Shown here: in pieces, positions 49,622 to 62,115 of the stretch
How positions within the stretch are numbered: the stretch's first letter is position 1
Layout of the letters: every line of letters begins with the position of its first letter
NCBI GenBank assembly: GCA_947000775.1
Contig: CAMQGK010000318.1
Location: 3,956,001 to 4,020,000 of the forward strand
DNA length: 64,000 nucleotides
Reading direction: 5' to 3'
Source of the DNA: Pterois miles
Taxonomy: Eukaryota > Chordata > Actinopteri > Perciformes > Scorpaenidae
The notes under the pieces: generated by a model
Databases searched by the model: none
Told to the model about the DNA's origin: nothing
What the model saw: only the letters and a program-made list of their open reading frames with translations
Made by a program: the position numbers and the translations under genes

Positions 49622-50063
49622 CGGAGCTATCAGTAAAGAAGTATTACTGCAGCTTACGCGGGCCTTAGCGAACAGAAGGGAGCATCAGAATGCACTGTAT
49701 CTTCCCCCCGCATACATGTGGACAAAGCAACAGAAGAGGGAGGAACGCAGCAGGGGGTTGGAGGGAAACACACTAAGTAATGTATTGTGCTGGGAGGGAG
49801 GTGACAGGGGTCCGACAATTCAGAGGAAGCGTGCAAATGGGCCGCTATTAAGTGAGAGGGAGGCTGAATGATTGTTTATGGCCACAGATCTGCCCAGAGA
49901 AGCCATCTTTGTGCCTAAAATCAGTTATTTACTTTTTCAGCCTTTACTGTCTGGGGGTATCTTTGGCATCTACTACACTTAATTCACATGCACTATAAAT
50001 CAGACACACAGCTGCTACAACTGGTAAATCTGTCAGTGAGGATGACACCATAGTTTTGTCTTG

Positions 50064-50065
<2 letters not shown>

Positions 50066-50096
<31 letters not shown>
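50066..50096 (+). repeat. Poly(T) tract
   Basis: Run of T of about 31 bases; A-run in the pre-mRNA. Confidence 0.95.
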
Positions 50097-50099
<3 letters not shown>

Positions 50100-50641
50100 T
50101 ATTTATTTTCAGTGTTTCTCATGTGCTCTTACAGACGTATTATCTCCAGAATCATATACTGTATGTCCTTTGCTTTGGTTCCCTAATGACCTAATTACAA
50201 AACGCATTTGTATTCTATTCCATTGTGTTGTATTTGTTTATATTTTGTGTTCTAGTCTAGTATCCGGGGAAGCTAAGCAGATGTTGAACATGTGAAAAAC
50301 CCCACACATAACGACATGTTATGATAAATTTAACAGTTTGGTTCCTATAGTGTGTGGTGAGCAATGATTTGGCTAAACAGCACACCACACACAGATTCAT
50401 TCATGTACAGCAAGATCCCTGACTCAAAAATCTTTGTAGACATAATGAACGCTTGTGTTGTTGCCACAAATCTACGAGTTTGTCCTCCATATCTGTGGTC
50501 CATCTTACTACTACTTTATACTTTGTGTTTTGCATTAGCGCATGAATTAACCATGGCTGCTATGATGGTGTACTGTAGGTCTTTCCCACATGACTGCGTC
50601 ATCGGCACTCCTCTGGGTTCCCCACACACAACACAATATCC

Positions 50642-50677
50642 AATCGTAAATATTGGACATGCTTAATATTTACGATT
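50642..50677. repeat. Perfect 13-bp inverted repeat with 10-base loop
   Basis: AATCGTAAATATT at 50642-50654 is exactly reverse-complementary to AATATTTACGATT at 50665-50677. It may be the end of, or lie inside, a palindromic mobile element; no function is implied. Confidence 0.85.
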
Positions 50678-50779
50678 TGATATCGATGTGGCCAGGATCA
50701 TCGGATGATTTTTGGGTAGGGGAATCTGGTCCCAAATTGGTTTGATTCTCATGTATTGTGTGTCCAGCATAAGGTGAAT

Positions 50780-51860
50780 GCTGACTATGGCCCAGATCAG
50801 ACGGGGTGTGTTTTAACAGCCTGGGGTGGCTTTTTGTAATTGTTTTCAATGAGAGTGAAGCATTTTGCGCACTGCTTTTGGGTTGCTGAGTTCCTCGCAT
50901 TTATCAGCTCTGTGCACTTCGCATTTTTACAGGAGTGCCCTGAACGCATCAAGTTGGAAAAAATTCAACTCAGAGCGGAAAAATGTCTAACGTCTTTAGC
51001 GTTTTTTTTCTCATTGTGGTGATTTTTGCTGGATACCTGGAGCTATCTGACTTCACCAACAGTAGTTGCCATGATCTGAATCAGTGGGAAACCTCCTGGT
51101 CTGAAAAGTGAAGCCAAGTTTAAGTGCCTTAAACTTGCATTCTTTCTAATAGCCAGCAGGGGGTGACTCCTCAGGTTGAAAAATGGAGTCTCATTTGATT
51201 TATTACCTCAGTAAACATGAGTTTATGGTCTCAGTTGCTAGTTGCTTAGTCTGCAATACAGCATGATGTTCATTTAATAAATTATGGTCCCATATAAAGT
51301 TAAATAGACCATAAAGCAGGGTATGCTTTAGGATGTGGCCACCTCGTGATTGACTGGTCGCTATCACGGTGTTGTCTGGTCTGGGAGTTGTCCGTGTTTT
51401 TGTCTTACGACTTGTGCATAGTTCCACCCTCTCGTCACTTCTATTTGCAAATATCCAAGATGGCTTCGGCCAAAATGCCGAGCTCAAAGCTTCAGAACTG
51501 TAGATGACTATGTCCACTTCTTAAATACAGTCTATGATCTGAACAGAAAACAGTAGGCATCAAGGATGTTGCTGGATATCCGGAGCTAATGAGCTAATGA
51601 GTTTACCAACCATAGTAAAACAGCAGGAGGCAAATCAGTGCAGTAGTTGAGATTTTGGGTAAATTGTTTTCATTGATTTAAACTCTACTTTTAATTATTT
51701 GGGTTGTGTACAGTTCATGGTTCATATTAAGGTAATGTTAGCACTCATTTGTAGGTTGCCTAGCAACAATATAAAATAAAAAGATGCAGCAAACTGCAAA
51801 AAATGGGCAAAATCTGATCGGGCAACAAAATGACAGCGCGGTGTGCCTCGTGTTTTCCAC
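50780..51860. mobile_element. Possible older repeat interrupted by family A copy 2
   Basis: Left part (to about 51080) and right part (from about 51534) share textual features such as GCTGGATACCTGGAGCTATC at 51028-51047 and GCTGGATATCCGGAGCTAAT at 51570-51589. The edges begin near CCCAGATCAGACGGGGTG and finish near CTGTGTGATCAAGGCC. Family A sits between them. Outer limits are uncertain. Confidence 0.4.
51082..51533 (+). repeat. Dispersed repeat family A, copy 2, with target-site duplication
   Basis: Matches 13465-13975 in the same orientation. It is flanked by ATGATCTGAA at 51071-51080 and again at 51534-51543. Because the family itself probably ends in CTATG, the minimal duplication may be the eight bases GATCTGAA. 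Confidence 0.7.
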
Positions 51861-52135
51861 CTGCAAAACGTGCTCTGTGTGATCAAGGCCTATATTTGTC
51901 TAAAGCAGTGACAGGCAAAAGTTAACTGGAATGTAATTTAACTTTTCCAAACACAGACACGTTCATATGCCTACGCTGTACCTTTTTCCACCCACATATA
52001 CAATAAAATGGGTTTCTTTTGTGCTCGTCTGCGAGGGAGTATGTGTACACTACATCCTGATATACCCTTCACCATCAAGTCTTTTTTTTTTTTAACTCTC
52101 ATTGTATCTGTCAAACCCAAGCGCACAAAAATGCC

Positions 52136-52169
52136 CACACACACACATACACTCACACACACACACACA
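52136..52169 (+). repeat. Imperfect (CA)n microsatellite
   Basis: CA run with ATAC and CTCA interruptions. Confidence 0.9.
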
Positions 52170-52360
52170 GACAGACACGTATGCATGCATGCGCACATGC
52201 ACTCAGAGCCCTGCGGTCAGTGTCTGGGGGAGCTCTGCGGGGACCTGTGCTGTCAGAGAGCAGACCACAGAGTGTCCCTGGTCCCTGCTCCACCTGCTGT
52301 GACAGCTAATTAGGCCCGGCCACAAAGGCTGGCCTGTCTGGGTGCTGGAGTGGGTGTCGC

Positions 52361-52400
52361 GGCATGGCATGGCAGGGCATGGCATGGGATGGCATGGGGG
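52361..52400 (+). repeat. Imperfect GGCAT pentanucleotide repeat
   Basis: About seven units of GGCAT/GGGAT/GGGCAT in a row. Confidence 0.85.
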
Positions 52401-53134
52401 ATAACATGGCCAGCTGATGATGTGCCCTGCCATGTTGTCCGGGGACACGCTTAACCCGGGAACACCCACGACCACGGCGGTGTGTTCTCGTCTTCGTTAG
52501 GGTCCCCTTCAGTCATTAATTACGCTCACGCACTTCTATTAGTCCTCCATTTAGGCTAATCAACAAGCAGGGCCCTCCACTGACATCATTAGCTGGCATA
52601 ACAAGCAGCAGCATTTGGGGAGGGGCCCTTCAGAGCCGTTTGTGAACATTAACCCTTCGTCAGCGGTAATGAGCCACCCTTATCTCTTGGTGCACCTCGG
52701 GGCCTTTTGTCCTGCTCCTGTTGTCCGACACCCCCCCCCCCAGCACGTTCTTCTTGCAGCGCTGTCATTAGGAGACAGCAGCAGCTAGTGCCAAAGCTGT
52801 GGTCGCTCCAGGCAGACAAGGAAGCTTAAATAGCATGGCAGGAAGTTAACACTGCAATGGGGCCAATGTATTTTTGGGAGGGTTTGGGGATCAAAGGCGC
52901 TGAGGAAATGGGATGAGACAGGGCAGTCTAAGCCCTTTGGGTGTGTGTGTGTGTTGTTCTGTGAGTGTGTGCGACTCATATTAGATATGAGGAAAGGAAA
53001 GAAACACAGGTTGGAGATGGTGACAGGGAGCTCAGCCACTTGCCTGGACCAGCAGGGAGCATGGGGAGGGAGAACGGCCCCCTGAGGGACTGCACAACCT
53101 CCTGGGGTGTGAGCTGCTGTTTGGATGCAAAATT

Positions 53135-53136
<2 letters not shown>

Positions 53137-53177
<41 letters not shown>

Positions 53178-53181
53178 CACA
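53137..53181 (+). repeat. (AC)n microsatellite
   Basis: AC run with one GC interruption; (UG)n in the celf6 pre-mRNA. Confidence 0.97.
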
Positions 53182-53239
53182 TGTGGACTGAGTTCAAATT
53201 TGCCAGTTGTCCTGAAGGAATAAACATGCCTTAACTCAG

Positions 53240-53660
53240 CCCTTTGACTGTCATACTCCAACACATCCTCATACATCGGTTCGTATGAAAAGTTATTCCT
53301 CATTTTTTCATATTTGGCTTTGAATGTCCAGCAACGTGTCACTTTCCACTCATTACTTACTTATAGTCTTTTGAAAATAAAGTTACGTCCTCATAGGAAA
53401 CAACTTGGTTAGGTTTAGGCAACAAAATTACTTAGTTAGGTTTAGGAAAATATCATCTTGGTTAGGTTTAGGCAGTTTCCACTCATTGCATGCATACACT
53501 CTTTTCAAAATTTTGTCTTCCCAGGAAACAAGTTGGTTAAGTTAAGGAAAAGAGTACATAATGGAATTTACATGACAAATAAGTCAGCGTTGTGGTTTCA
53601 CACAGGATACAGACAGCTGTCACCTGTGTGAAAGTCCAGTGTTTTTTGACTAACCCATCC
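53240..53660 (-). repeat. Dispersed repeat family C, copy 2 (inverted)
   Basis: The plus strand reads ACACATCCTCATACATCGGT, GTCCTCATAGGAAACAACTT, GGTTAGGTTTAGGCAACAAA and repeated GTTAGGTTTAGG, the reverse complement of landmarks in copies 30340-30740 and 61830-62115. The GGTTAGGTTTAGG motif is itself locally repeated three times (53408-53480). Confidence 0.7.
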
Positions 53661-55834
53661 ACCCTGACCTACTCCCTACACAAGAACAGCTTGCAGACTC
53701 ATGCTAGTACAGGCATGTATGATACACACACAAACCTAATCCTAACTTTCATACTGCTACGCACATACTGTATGTGACCCTTGCATCATACTGTAAATAT
53801 ACATGCTTGCGCGCACTTACTGTATAGCACACATGCTTCCACATAACTATTGTATGTTGTAGCTGGTATTAGAACACAGTCCCACCTATCACATACATTC
53901 ACACCTGAAAACACATCTAACTCACATTATCGAACATGAAAATGTATGTTTAATTAATGCCACCTGCCACACAGATGCACATGTTCACCCTTATGTGACT
54001 CATGCCTCATAAGTCAGTATGTGTGGAAGAAAATCACCACCTTTGTGACATTGACTATTATGAGGCAGAAGTGTCTGTCATAGGTACAATTCAGCTTCCA
54101 CACGCAAACATTGTTGGCATTAATTTACCTTCAAGCTAATATCTTAGGTATCTCTTTTGCTTGCTGTAACTACATGAAATTGTCTAACACATTGTTTGCT
54201 GTAAGTAGCTTGTTTAAAAGCCATGGGCAGCGCTGATCTGTGCGGCAATTTGGATGTTGTGTTCAAAGTTGTAACTTTCCAGATCATCACACACATTCAA
54301 AACCACAGGATATTTTCATGCGAGCCGTGTGGGCAAGTTGTGGGCCAAATACAGACACCAGTGCATATGCATTATGGGCAGGGAAGCAGGAAGCAAGGCA
54401 AACTAACTGTACTGCATGTGCTTGGCAAGCACCTTTCATTAGAATGAATAAGGCATAATGTTTGAATACTTCATTCATTCATTCATTAATACATCCATGG
54501 TAACTAATCACCACTGTGGTGTATAGCTGGGAGCAAAGAACTAAGCAGTCGTAGCCCAGCTTTTAGGACTACAGCCTATGTTCAGTAATTCACCAGATGA
54601 GAGCTGTGGACCGCACTAAAAGTAAGCAGAATAAGAAGTACAACAAAGTCAGAGAATCCTTCATTAGGCTCATCTGTGCAGCTTCAAGTTGACTCTGAAG
54701 GCACAATCCTCGCCAATTACTGCATCCCAAAACTTATGCTCAGGGCAATGTGTAGCCCTCTCTGTCCTTTACTTATTAATCCCTGCAAGGCCTGCTGTAT
54801 GGTGTCCTGATTGGCTGTTCATGGTGAAAAATTCATGTCATCTCATTGTCTTCCTGTCTCGCTCACCTCCCTTGTAACCATTGCTGACCAGCAACTGAAT
54901 TTTCCTGTCTTCTAAGCTGTAATTTAGAAGGGTATGCATGCGCCGCTGCTCTCTGCGGGCTATTGAGGCAGAACCGTGAAAAACAAGGCTTTAAAGTTGC
55001 CACGGAATAATGTAGCCATGTTGGTGAATGCTATGTGACCCATAAGCCGCGGTGCAACTTTGAAGTGCGAGGCATTTTTAAAGATGTCTATAATGGTGAG
55101 AGCAGAACTTTTCCTTCCTAGTCTCAGCGTAAACACACAAAGTGCAGAGCAATTTTCAGAAAAGGAAACTGTGGTGCGCAGTGTGAACAATACTGAAATA
55201 TGTTTGCGTACCTATGTTTGTTTTGATTCATTTGTCGGTTCATTTTGCTCATTTGCAAACCCACAACAAACAAGCATATGCACACATTCAATCATGCGTG
55301 CGCACGTGTAATTTGTGTCAAGAGAGGTTTGGTATGAAAGGGGTTAACACACTATTTTCTAGCTCTTATCGGCACTTGTAAAAGGATAAGGAGAGGAAAA
55401 GTGAGAGATAGAGGGAGGGGGGAGCGAGAAAATGCCATTTGGGGGGAGAGCCAAGTGGGTCTGCTAAACGAGTGGATTCTTATGCAAATACATGCTAATT
55501 TATGCACACAAGGCAGTGGCAGCGCCTGAGGCTGCTTTGATTGGCAGTTGCAGGTCTGTGTGTGCTGAGGAGGGACGCTTGGCTCCGGGTGCTTCTGTGA
55601 AGTTGGGCACGGCTGCCTCTCCATGTTCTACATGCTCTGGATCCACTGGCTGCACACGTCTGTAGCCTTAGCCTCTCCACCGGACTATAGTCCCAGCAAC
55701 CGGCAGGGCTCCCATCCAAAAAACTCTCCACACACCAAGAGCTCGGCTCAGCCAGCTTCAATTCCTCCATGGCTGGAAGCAGCGAGGGCATCATTATAAA
55801 ATCAATGCCCCAGCTTCAACTTGCCTGGCTGTGT

Positions 55835-55836
<2 letters not shown>

Positions 55837-55865
<29 letters not shown>
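55837..55865 (+). repeat. Short (GT)n microsatellite
   Basis: GT run of 29 bases. Confidence 0.95.
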
Positions 55866-55867
<2 letters not shown>

Positions 55868-58800
55868 CAGGAGGGGCAGCGTTCTGGGCTTGTTTGTGTT
55901 GATTCTTGGGGGTGTTTGTGAGTGGCAGAACAGCAGAGGCGCCGATGCAATGCTCTCCACGCTCACTAATGGGCTGACAGAGAGGCTCTAGGTCAGGGCC
56001 TCCCATTACTTCAGGAGGCGAACTGGCTAAATGAATAGAAACCCGCACCTAGCTTCCAACCCAGAGGAAATGTAAATGCCATTTGTTTCTGTGGCAAGGT
56101 GTTGTCATACAGAGCAGTGGTACATCTTGATAATGTAAACATAAATTCCTGAATACGGTGATGCCAAAGTAATTGGGTGGCTGTTATTTATCATTTTTTG
56201 GCAGTTTTTTGTATTTGCCATGCAGGAGGAAGAAAAACAAATTTAGCCGGGCGAGGATGAAGCCATTACTCTGTCTATTACTCATTCACAGAGGCCCCCA
56301 GGCCAATAGAAAAACACTTGGAAATCACCAACATAAAATAGAATATGTTCCCTAAAATATAGTGCATTTTACGCTACCTCATAAATATACTCTGCCATAA
56401 TGAGGTTTCTTGGAATGAAACAATGGAGGCATTTTTTCCCGCTATTTTACAATAATATGCATGCATGGTAGTAGTCATGCATATGTGTTATAAGCATCTC
56501 ATTCTAATGTGCAACCATGCTTGTCCCACACACGCCACATGTTCACGTACATGACCAACAATGCCCGCCTTTCCCCCCAAGCTTTTAACACGTGCCAAAG
56601 CAGAATGGGTATTTTTAAGGTCTGCAATTATACTCTCGGCAGTGTGTAGGCAGCGAAATTACTCGCTTGGCACCCCCAGCACCCCAATCCCACACTCCCC
56701 GGTGCGCCCTATCTCAATGGGAAATAAAGCAAAACCATTTAGACAGATCTGGAACAAACACGTCCAAAACCTTTTGTTTGTCACACCTGGGGACCACAAA
56801 TGGATTTCTCATCATACAGTAGATTGAAAATGTATGCTTATTTACACCGGCATCCCTCTCATTCCAAATAGGACAGCGATTTTGCCAGCCATGAAGTGGC
56901 CCCTGTATCTGCCCATGCTGTCCTCACCCAACCAATCTCCCCTCTCCAGCTTTTGATGACACCAGAGACACAATGTGATGCTCCCTCATCACCCGTCACA
57001 TGTCGCCCGCCGTTAGCTTTTTGAAATAGCGCACGCGTCATATACATATTTCACCCCCTCCTCGCCACTGTAGCTGCCATGAATAATACATCTTTTATGA
57101 TATTATTGCAATAGATTTGTAACACTTGAAACAGAATGCAATATGCAGTTTATCGCCATGCATGGCGAACACAAGGTGCTTCCGTGGCGTCTGTCTGTGT
57201 CACCAGGCGAGAGGGGAAGAACAGAGGAAACAAGCTCGCGTTACTCCTGACAGTCCATCAGGTTTCCCGGGGCAATTATTCTCCCGGCTGAGGGGTTGGG
57301 TGCCGAGGCTGGTGACGGCCTTTGTGGCATGTCTACACACTTAAACAAAGGATGCGTCATTCTTAACACGTCTGTGTGCTTTGTGTTACTTTTTTCAACT
57401 CTGCATATGTTAATAGTGGCTCATGTTGGAACACATTTGGTGTTGGTGTCAGCGGCCAAAATCCTGGCTGTAATACCAGCCATATCACTCTACAACATCT
57501 CGTCTATGCTCGTACACAACATCAGAAGATATTAGAATGTGGCAGTGGTTCCAGTAACTCTATTAAATACGCAAGATATCATCATTGGAAAAGTTTGCTC
57601 GCCATACTTTTTCAGGGCTTTTTGTTCAATTCACTAACCTTTTAAGACCTGGAAATTATTACATTCGTTCCCCATATTCAGTGTTGAAAATCTGGCATTA
57701 TTAAAATCCCCCTTTAATCATCAAGCGCCTTTTGTTTTGCTGCCGTAACTGTGGTCCATTTTGAAATTTAATTTCCTGAAGTAGGGGGTCGAGAGCCGAT
57801 GCCATTTTAAATGGAATAATTGAAGTGTTTTTTTTTTTTCTCTCTTTCTCGCATGTGAGCAGCGGTGTTTGTCGCCGGCCTGCCTCGTCCTCTTAAGAGA
57901 TGGAAGGGTGAAAGCATGCTGAAGGCCTCCAGAAATCCCTCCAGCCTCTGTCGTTTAATTTGACGAGGGGGGCGTGAGGTGAGCTGGAAGAGGAAATACG
58001 TCTCGCTGTTGCTGTGTACCACTTGAGAGCTCATTCACTGCCTGGGGCTATTGACCACACCGTGTCAGGTTCTGTGCTAGAAACGCGTCCCCACACAACA
58101 CTTAAATTGCATTTGGACCTCGGCTGGGGTGAGCAAATGCCTGGCCAGAAATCAATGAGAGGATACAAGCCTCGGTGGACACAGGAAGGCGTTCGCTTTC
58201 ATTCCAGCTATTGATGAATGCCAGGTACATTTCATCAAACTACTGTAGCTCACTGAGTTTGTGTTGACTGTACTCATGCAGAATTTGAGAAATGGTACAT
58301 AGCTGTTTATTGAAAAGTTGGAATATGATTTCAGTGTTTTATTTCGATAACCAGGTACTGATGAGCCTGTCAACGTCTTGAGGGAGGTGGGTTAAGTGTA
58401 TAAAAAAGAGTAAGTAGATGGACAAATAAACATTGTATCCCAGCGTTGCTTCGCTGATCTGTGACTAACTGAAGAGCCATTAAGGTTTAAAAATCCCAGA
58501 GTGTGAAACAGACTGGAACACATTGAGCTTCGGCTCAGCATAATAGATTTTCATTTCCTTAATCAACTTCCTTATTCATCCCTTCTTTTTTTTCCCAAGG
58601 AATTAATATAGATCAGTGTAAATGGGAGCCATATATACGTGAGTGGCAGCATGCAAGGGAGCAGGCTCAGTGGAGGAGAGTGGGCTCTTCTCCTTTACCA
58701 GGAGAAGCATCTGTTGCTCCCCTGCTCCAACGCTATTTACAGATAGCTGCCATTATTTACGCCTGATAAGATTCTATCCAATTTGCCAATCCACGGTGTT

Positions 58801-60269
58801 CGTAGCGACGCGAACAAGGAAGTATCACAGCGAGGCTTGTCAGTCGGTGGGGCACACGGTTTTCTGATTCCGCATTGGTCGAAACGAAACCATTTGGTGC
58901 TACGTAACGAACACAAAGGAATCATTTGTTTCTGTTAAGGCAAATGGCGGCGCATTCACATGCCTCTGTACACGCATGTTTGTTTGATAACTTAAATAGC
59001 AATTTCTAATATTGGTGGCTGTACTAAAAACATACACTTGGTATTTCCGACTGCTTAGTCACTGTTAGCATTCAGGAGACTGAAGCGCCCCAGTAAAGAG
59101 ACAATATGCACACTGAGATAAGGATTACACAAAGCTCTTAGGATAAAATTCTCTCATCACCATGTAACAGCTCCCCCTTCACGGAGCCACCAGAGCCACA
59201 TATTATGTACACCTCTGCCTAAATACTGTGCCTAAACCTCAGATGAATCCTTGGAAAGTTTGATGTGCCAGCTTTCAGCTCTAGGCTTGGTGGGCGAGTG
59301 CTATTTTTTTTTTTTTTTTTCAAGTGAAATAATGCACTGTGAATATTATGCGTGAGTGACTTTTTTGTGGATTTTGGGAATCATATTCTCTCTCTGACTT
59401 CAGGGACTTCACAGAAAGAGGATTTATTTATGTGTGTGTGCAGGCGTGTGTTTATGACGGTGTGCAAATGACAAAAAAAAAAAAAAAAGCGCTGCAGTGA
59501 GAGGAAGTGACAACAAAACAAAAGAACAAGAGAAGACCAAGACAGAGAAGAAGAAAGTGACAAAGGCGACGAGAATAAAATGAGGCGACAGAGAGAGAGA
59601 GAGAGAGAGAAAAAGGCATGTCGAAAGTAAAATAATAGAGGAAAGGAGAGAAAAAAGGGGGAGAAGGGAGGACACACAGTTCCAGACCGAGAGAGAGAAA
59701 CTTTAAGGGGAATTGGCTGTGGCAACATAAACGATTTCTCTATGATTGCAGCTCTCTTTGCAAATAACATATAGTGTCAGTTTTAGTCTGCTCTGAGTGC
59801 CAGATGGATGTTTTTTTCCCCCACATAAGGACAATTCAGATGCCAAAAGAAGAAAAAATATACTAAATTGTCAACTGTAAAGAAATAAGTTGACTTTTCA
59901 AACACTCTAAACTGTCATGTGTCAACCCATCAGCTTGCAAAGAGATTAAAACAAAACAAATGTTTGGCTTTTAGAGGCAGAGATTCAGTGCTGTCCTCCA
60001 TCAGTACTGCCTGAAGAGATGTCAACAAAATCTTCCTCTCAGATTACACCCACGGTGCCTCCACAACTTTTTGGGGCTGCTAACAAAGTTGCCCTTTGAA
60101 TCGCAGCATCTAGACTTTGCTGCCAGTAGCTGAGAACACGAGTATGTCTGTGAGTGATCTTTTAGCACGAGCTCACCGTTACTGAAATGGAATGACTATT
60201 GTTGAGGTGTGCCCATAACTAACTGATTCCTCCAGAAGAATAAGACGAAACAATAAAATAGTTATAATT

Positions 60270-60928
60270 AGAGCTGTCAGTGGATTACAATATTTAAGCG
60301 CAATTAATCACACATTTAAATCACACAGTTATCAAGTATTTAATACTCTTATCAACATGGCAGTGGATAAACGTGTTTGCTTTATAGGAATGTATGTATG
60401 TATTTATTAGAAATCAATGAATAAGACAAAACAATAGCAAATATTGTCCAGAAACCCTCACAGGTACTGCATTTAGCATTAAAAATCTGCTCAGATCATA
60501 ACATGGCAAACTCAAATCCAGGAGGCTACAACAGCTGTCAGTGTGTCAGTGTGATGACTTGACTATGAGTATATTTACAGTATATATGACTATAACTGCA
60601 CGTGATTATCATAAAGTGGGCATGTCTGTAAAGGGGAGACTCATGGGTACCCACACAACCCACATATCTTGAGGTCAGAGGTCAAAGGACTCCATGGCCA
60701 TGACAAGTTTGGAGCAATATATAACCTCCTTTGTGACACGGCAGTATGACATGGTTGGTAGCAGTAAATTAGGTTTTCTAGTTTAATATGATGCCAGTAT
60801 CTTTACTCTAGCTTTAATACTGAGCCCTCTACAACCTAAAAATTGCAAGTTGCTAATGTAAAGAAATTAGTGGCGTTAAAATTAATTTGCGTAAACATTT
60901 TATTATTATGTTAACTTTGACAGCACTA
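60270..60928 (+). mobile_element. Dispersed repeat family B, copy 2
   Basis: Starts at AGAGCTGTCAGTGG and ends at ACTTTGACAGCACTAG. The two ends are inverted (AG.GCTGTCA), and the flanks TTATAATTAG and CTAGTTATAA are also mirror images. It is homologous to 26080-26805 in the opposite orientation. No coding frame. Confidence 0.78.
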
Positions 60929-61829
60929 GTTATAAGTTTTATGAAGTTGTGACATGCCATACAGTATTCCCTCTCTCCCCATGCCTGTCAGCTGTCTACT
61001 GAGCACGTCCATCCCCCTTTACCAGAGGATAACCCTGTGATGTTATACCCTTGCAGGGCGCAGCATCTATAAGCTCCTTTTTTGTCTATTGAAGAAAAGC
61101 GTTCCACTCTGGTAGATTACGGTCAGGGGCGATTAAGATCTTTGCCTCACTGAAGCAGGGGAAAGGGAAAAAAGGGGGACGTGCTTTGTGTAACCTAAAA
61201 AAAAAAGAAGAAGAAGACGGAGGAGATAAAACAGATGAAATCCTTCCTTCACTCCCGAGCCCCGGGCTGCTCGGTGGGCGTGGCAATCCCAAAGCATGAG
61301 CAGCATCATTGGCATCTCTCTCTTTGAATGACTCTGTCTTTCTCCTTGTCTCTTTTTTGTGTAACTGTCTCCCGACTGAATCTCCTCATCTCTTTTCTCA
61401 CTTTACTGCTCTCAAAAAAGAAAGAAAAAAAAGAGATACCTCCTGTGTGTCCTTCACTCTGATCGTTCTCCAGTTGGAATATTATCAGTGCACAGCGACA
61501 TCAGATGTTGCGATTCATGATGCTGTATGCTTGACGTTTTGGAAATCTAGTATGAGGTTGCACTTGTTGTAAGTCAGTCTGGGTGAATGGATCAGCAATA
61601 TGCCTCAAGTGTCTGTTGGGAAATGTATCTTGTCCTTCTCTGGTCTACAGATTTTAATTGAAGTAGACTTAAAGGATCAGGAACTCCACAGTTTAAAGGC
61701 CCAACCAGTGATTATGACTACATATGTTACAGGCATGGTGAACATGCATGTACAGTATATAAGTATGATTTTCATGTTTCTGGTTTCATGTCCTCTCTCT
61801 GAATTTCTTTGATAATAATGTCATGTTCA

Positions 61830-62115
61830 GAACCGTTTGACACCACAAGTCAACATTGATTTATTTGGTACGTAACTTCTGTATTTAAATAACAGATCTT
61901 CCAAAGTTACTCTAACCCAACTCACAATCTTTTCCTAAACCTAACTAAGTAGTTTTGTTCCCTAAACCTAGTTGTTTCCTATGAGGATGAAAGTTTACTT
62001 TGGAAAGACGAGTGGAAATTGACACATACTTCAAATGTTGCCGGACATTTGTAGGAAAACGCATGAAAAATGAGGATTAACATTTTTGCAAGATGTCATA
62101 CTGTTGTATGAAGAT
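61830..62115 (+). repeat. Dispersed repeat family C, copy 3
   Basis: Contains ATCTTTTCCTAAACCTAACT, AGTTTTGTTCCCTAAACC, GTTTCCTATGAGGATGAAAG and ends near GTATGAAGATACGTTGC, the same order as 30500-30725. Confidence 0.7.

Noticed and set aside
54689..54877. Plus-strand LKAQSSP, similar to the LKAQSALHEQ segment of CELF RRM1.
   Set aside because: It is on the wrong strand and the similarity ends after five residues.
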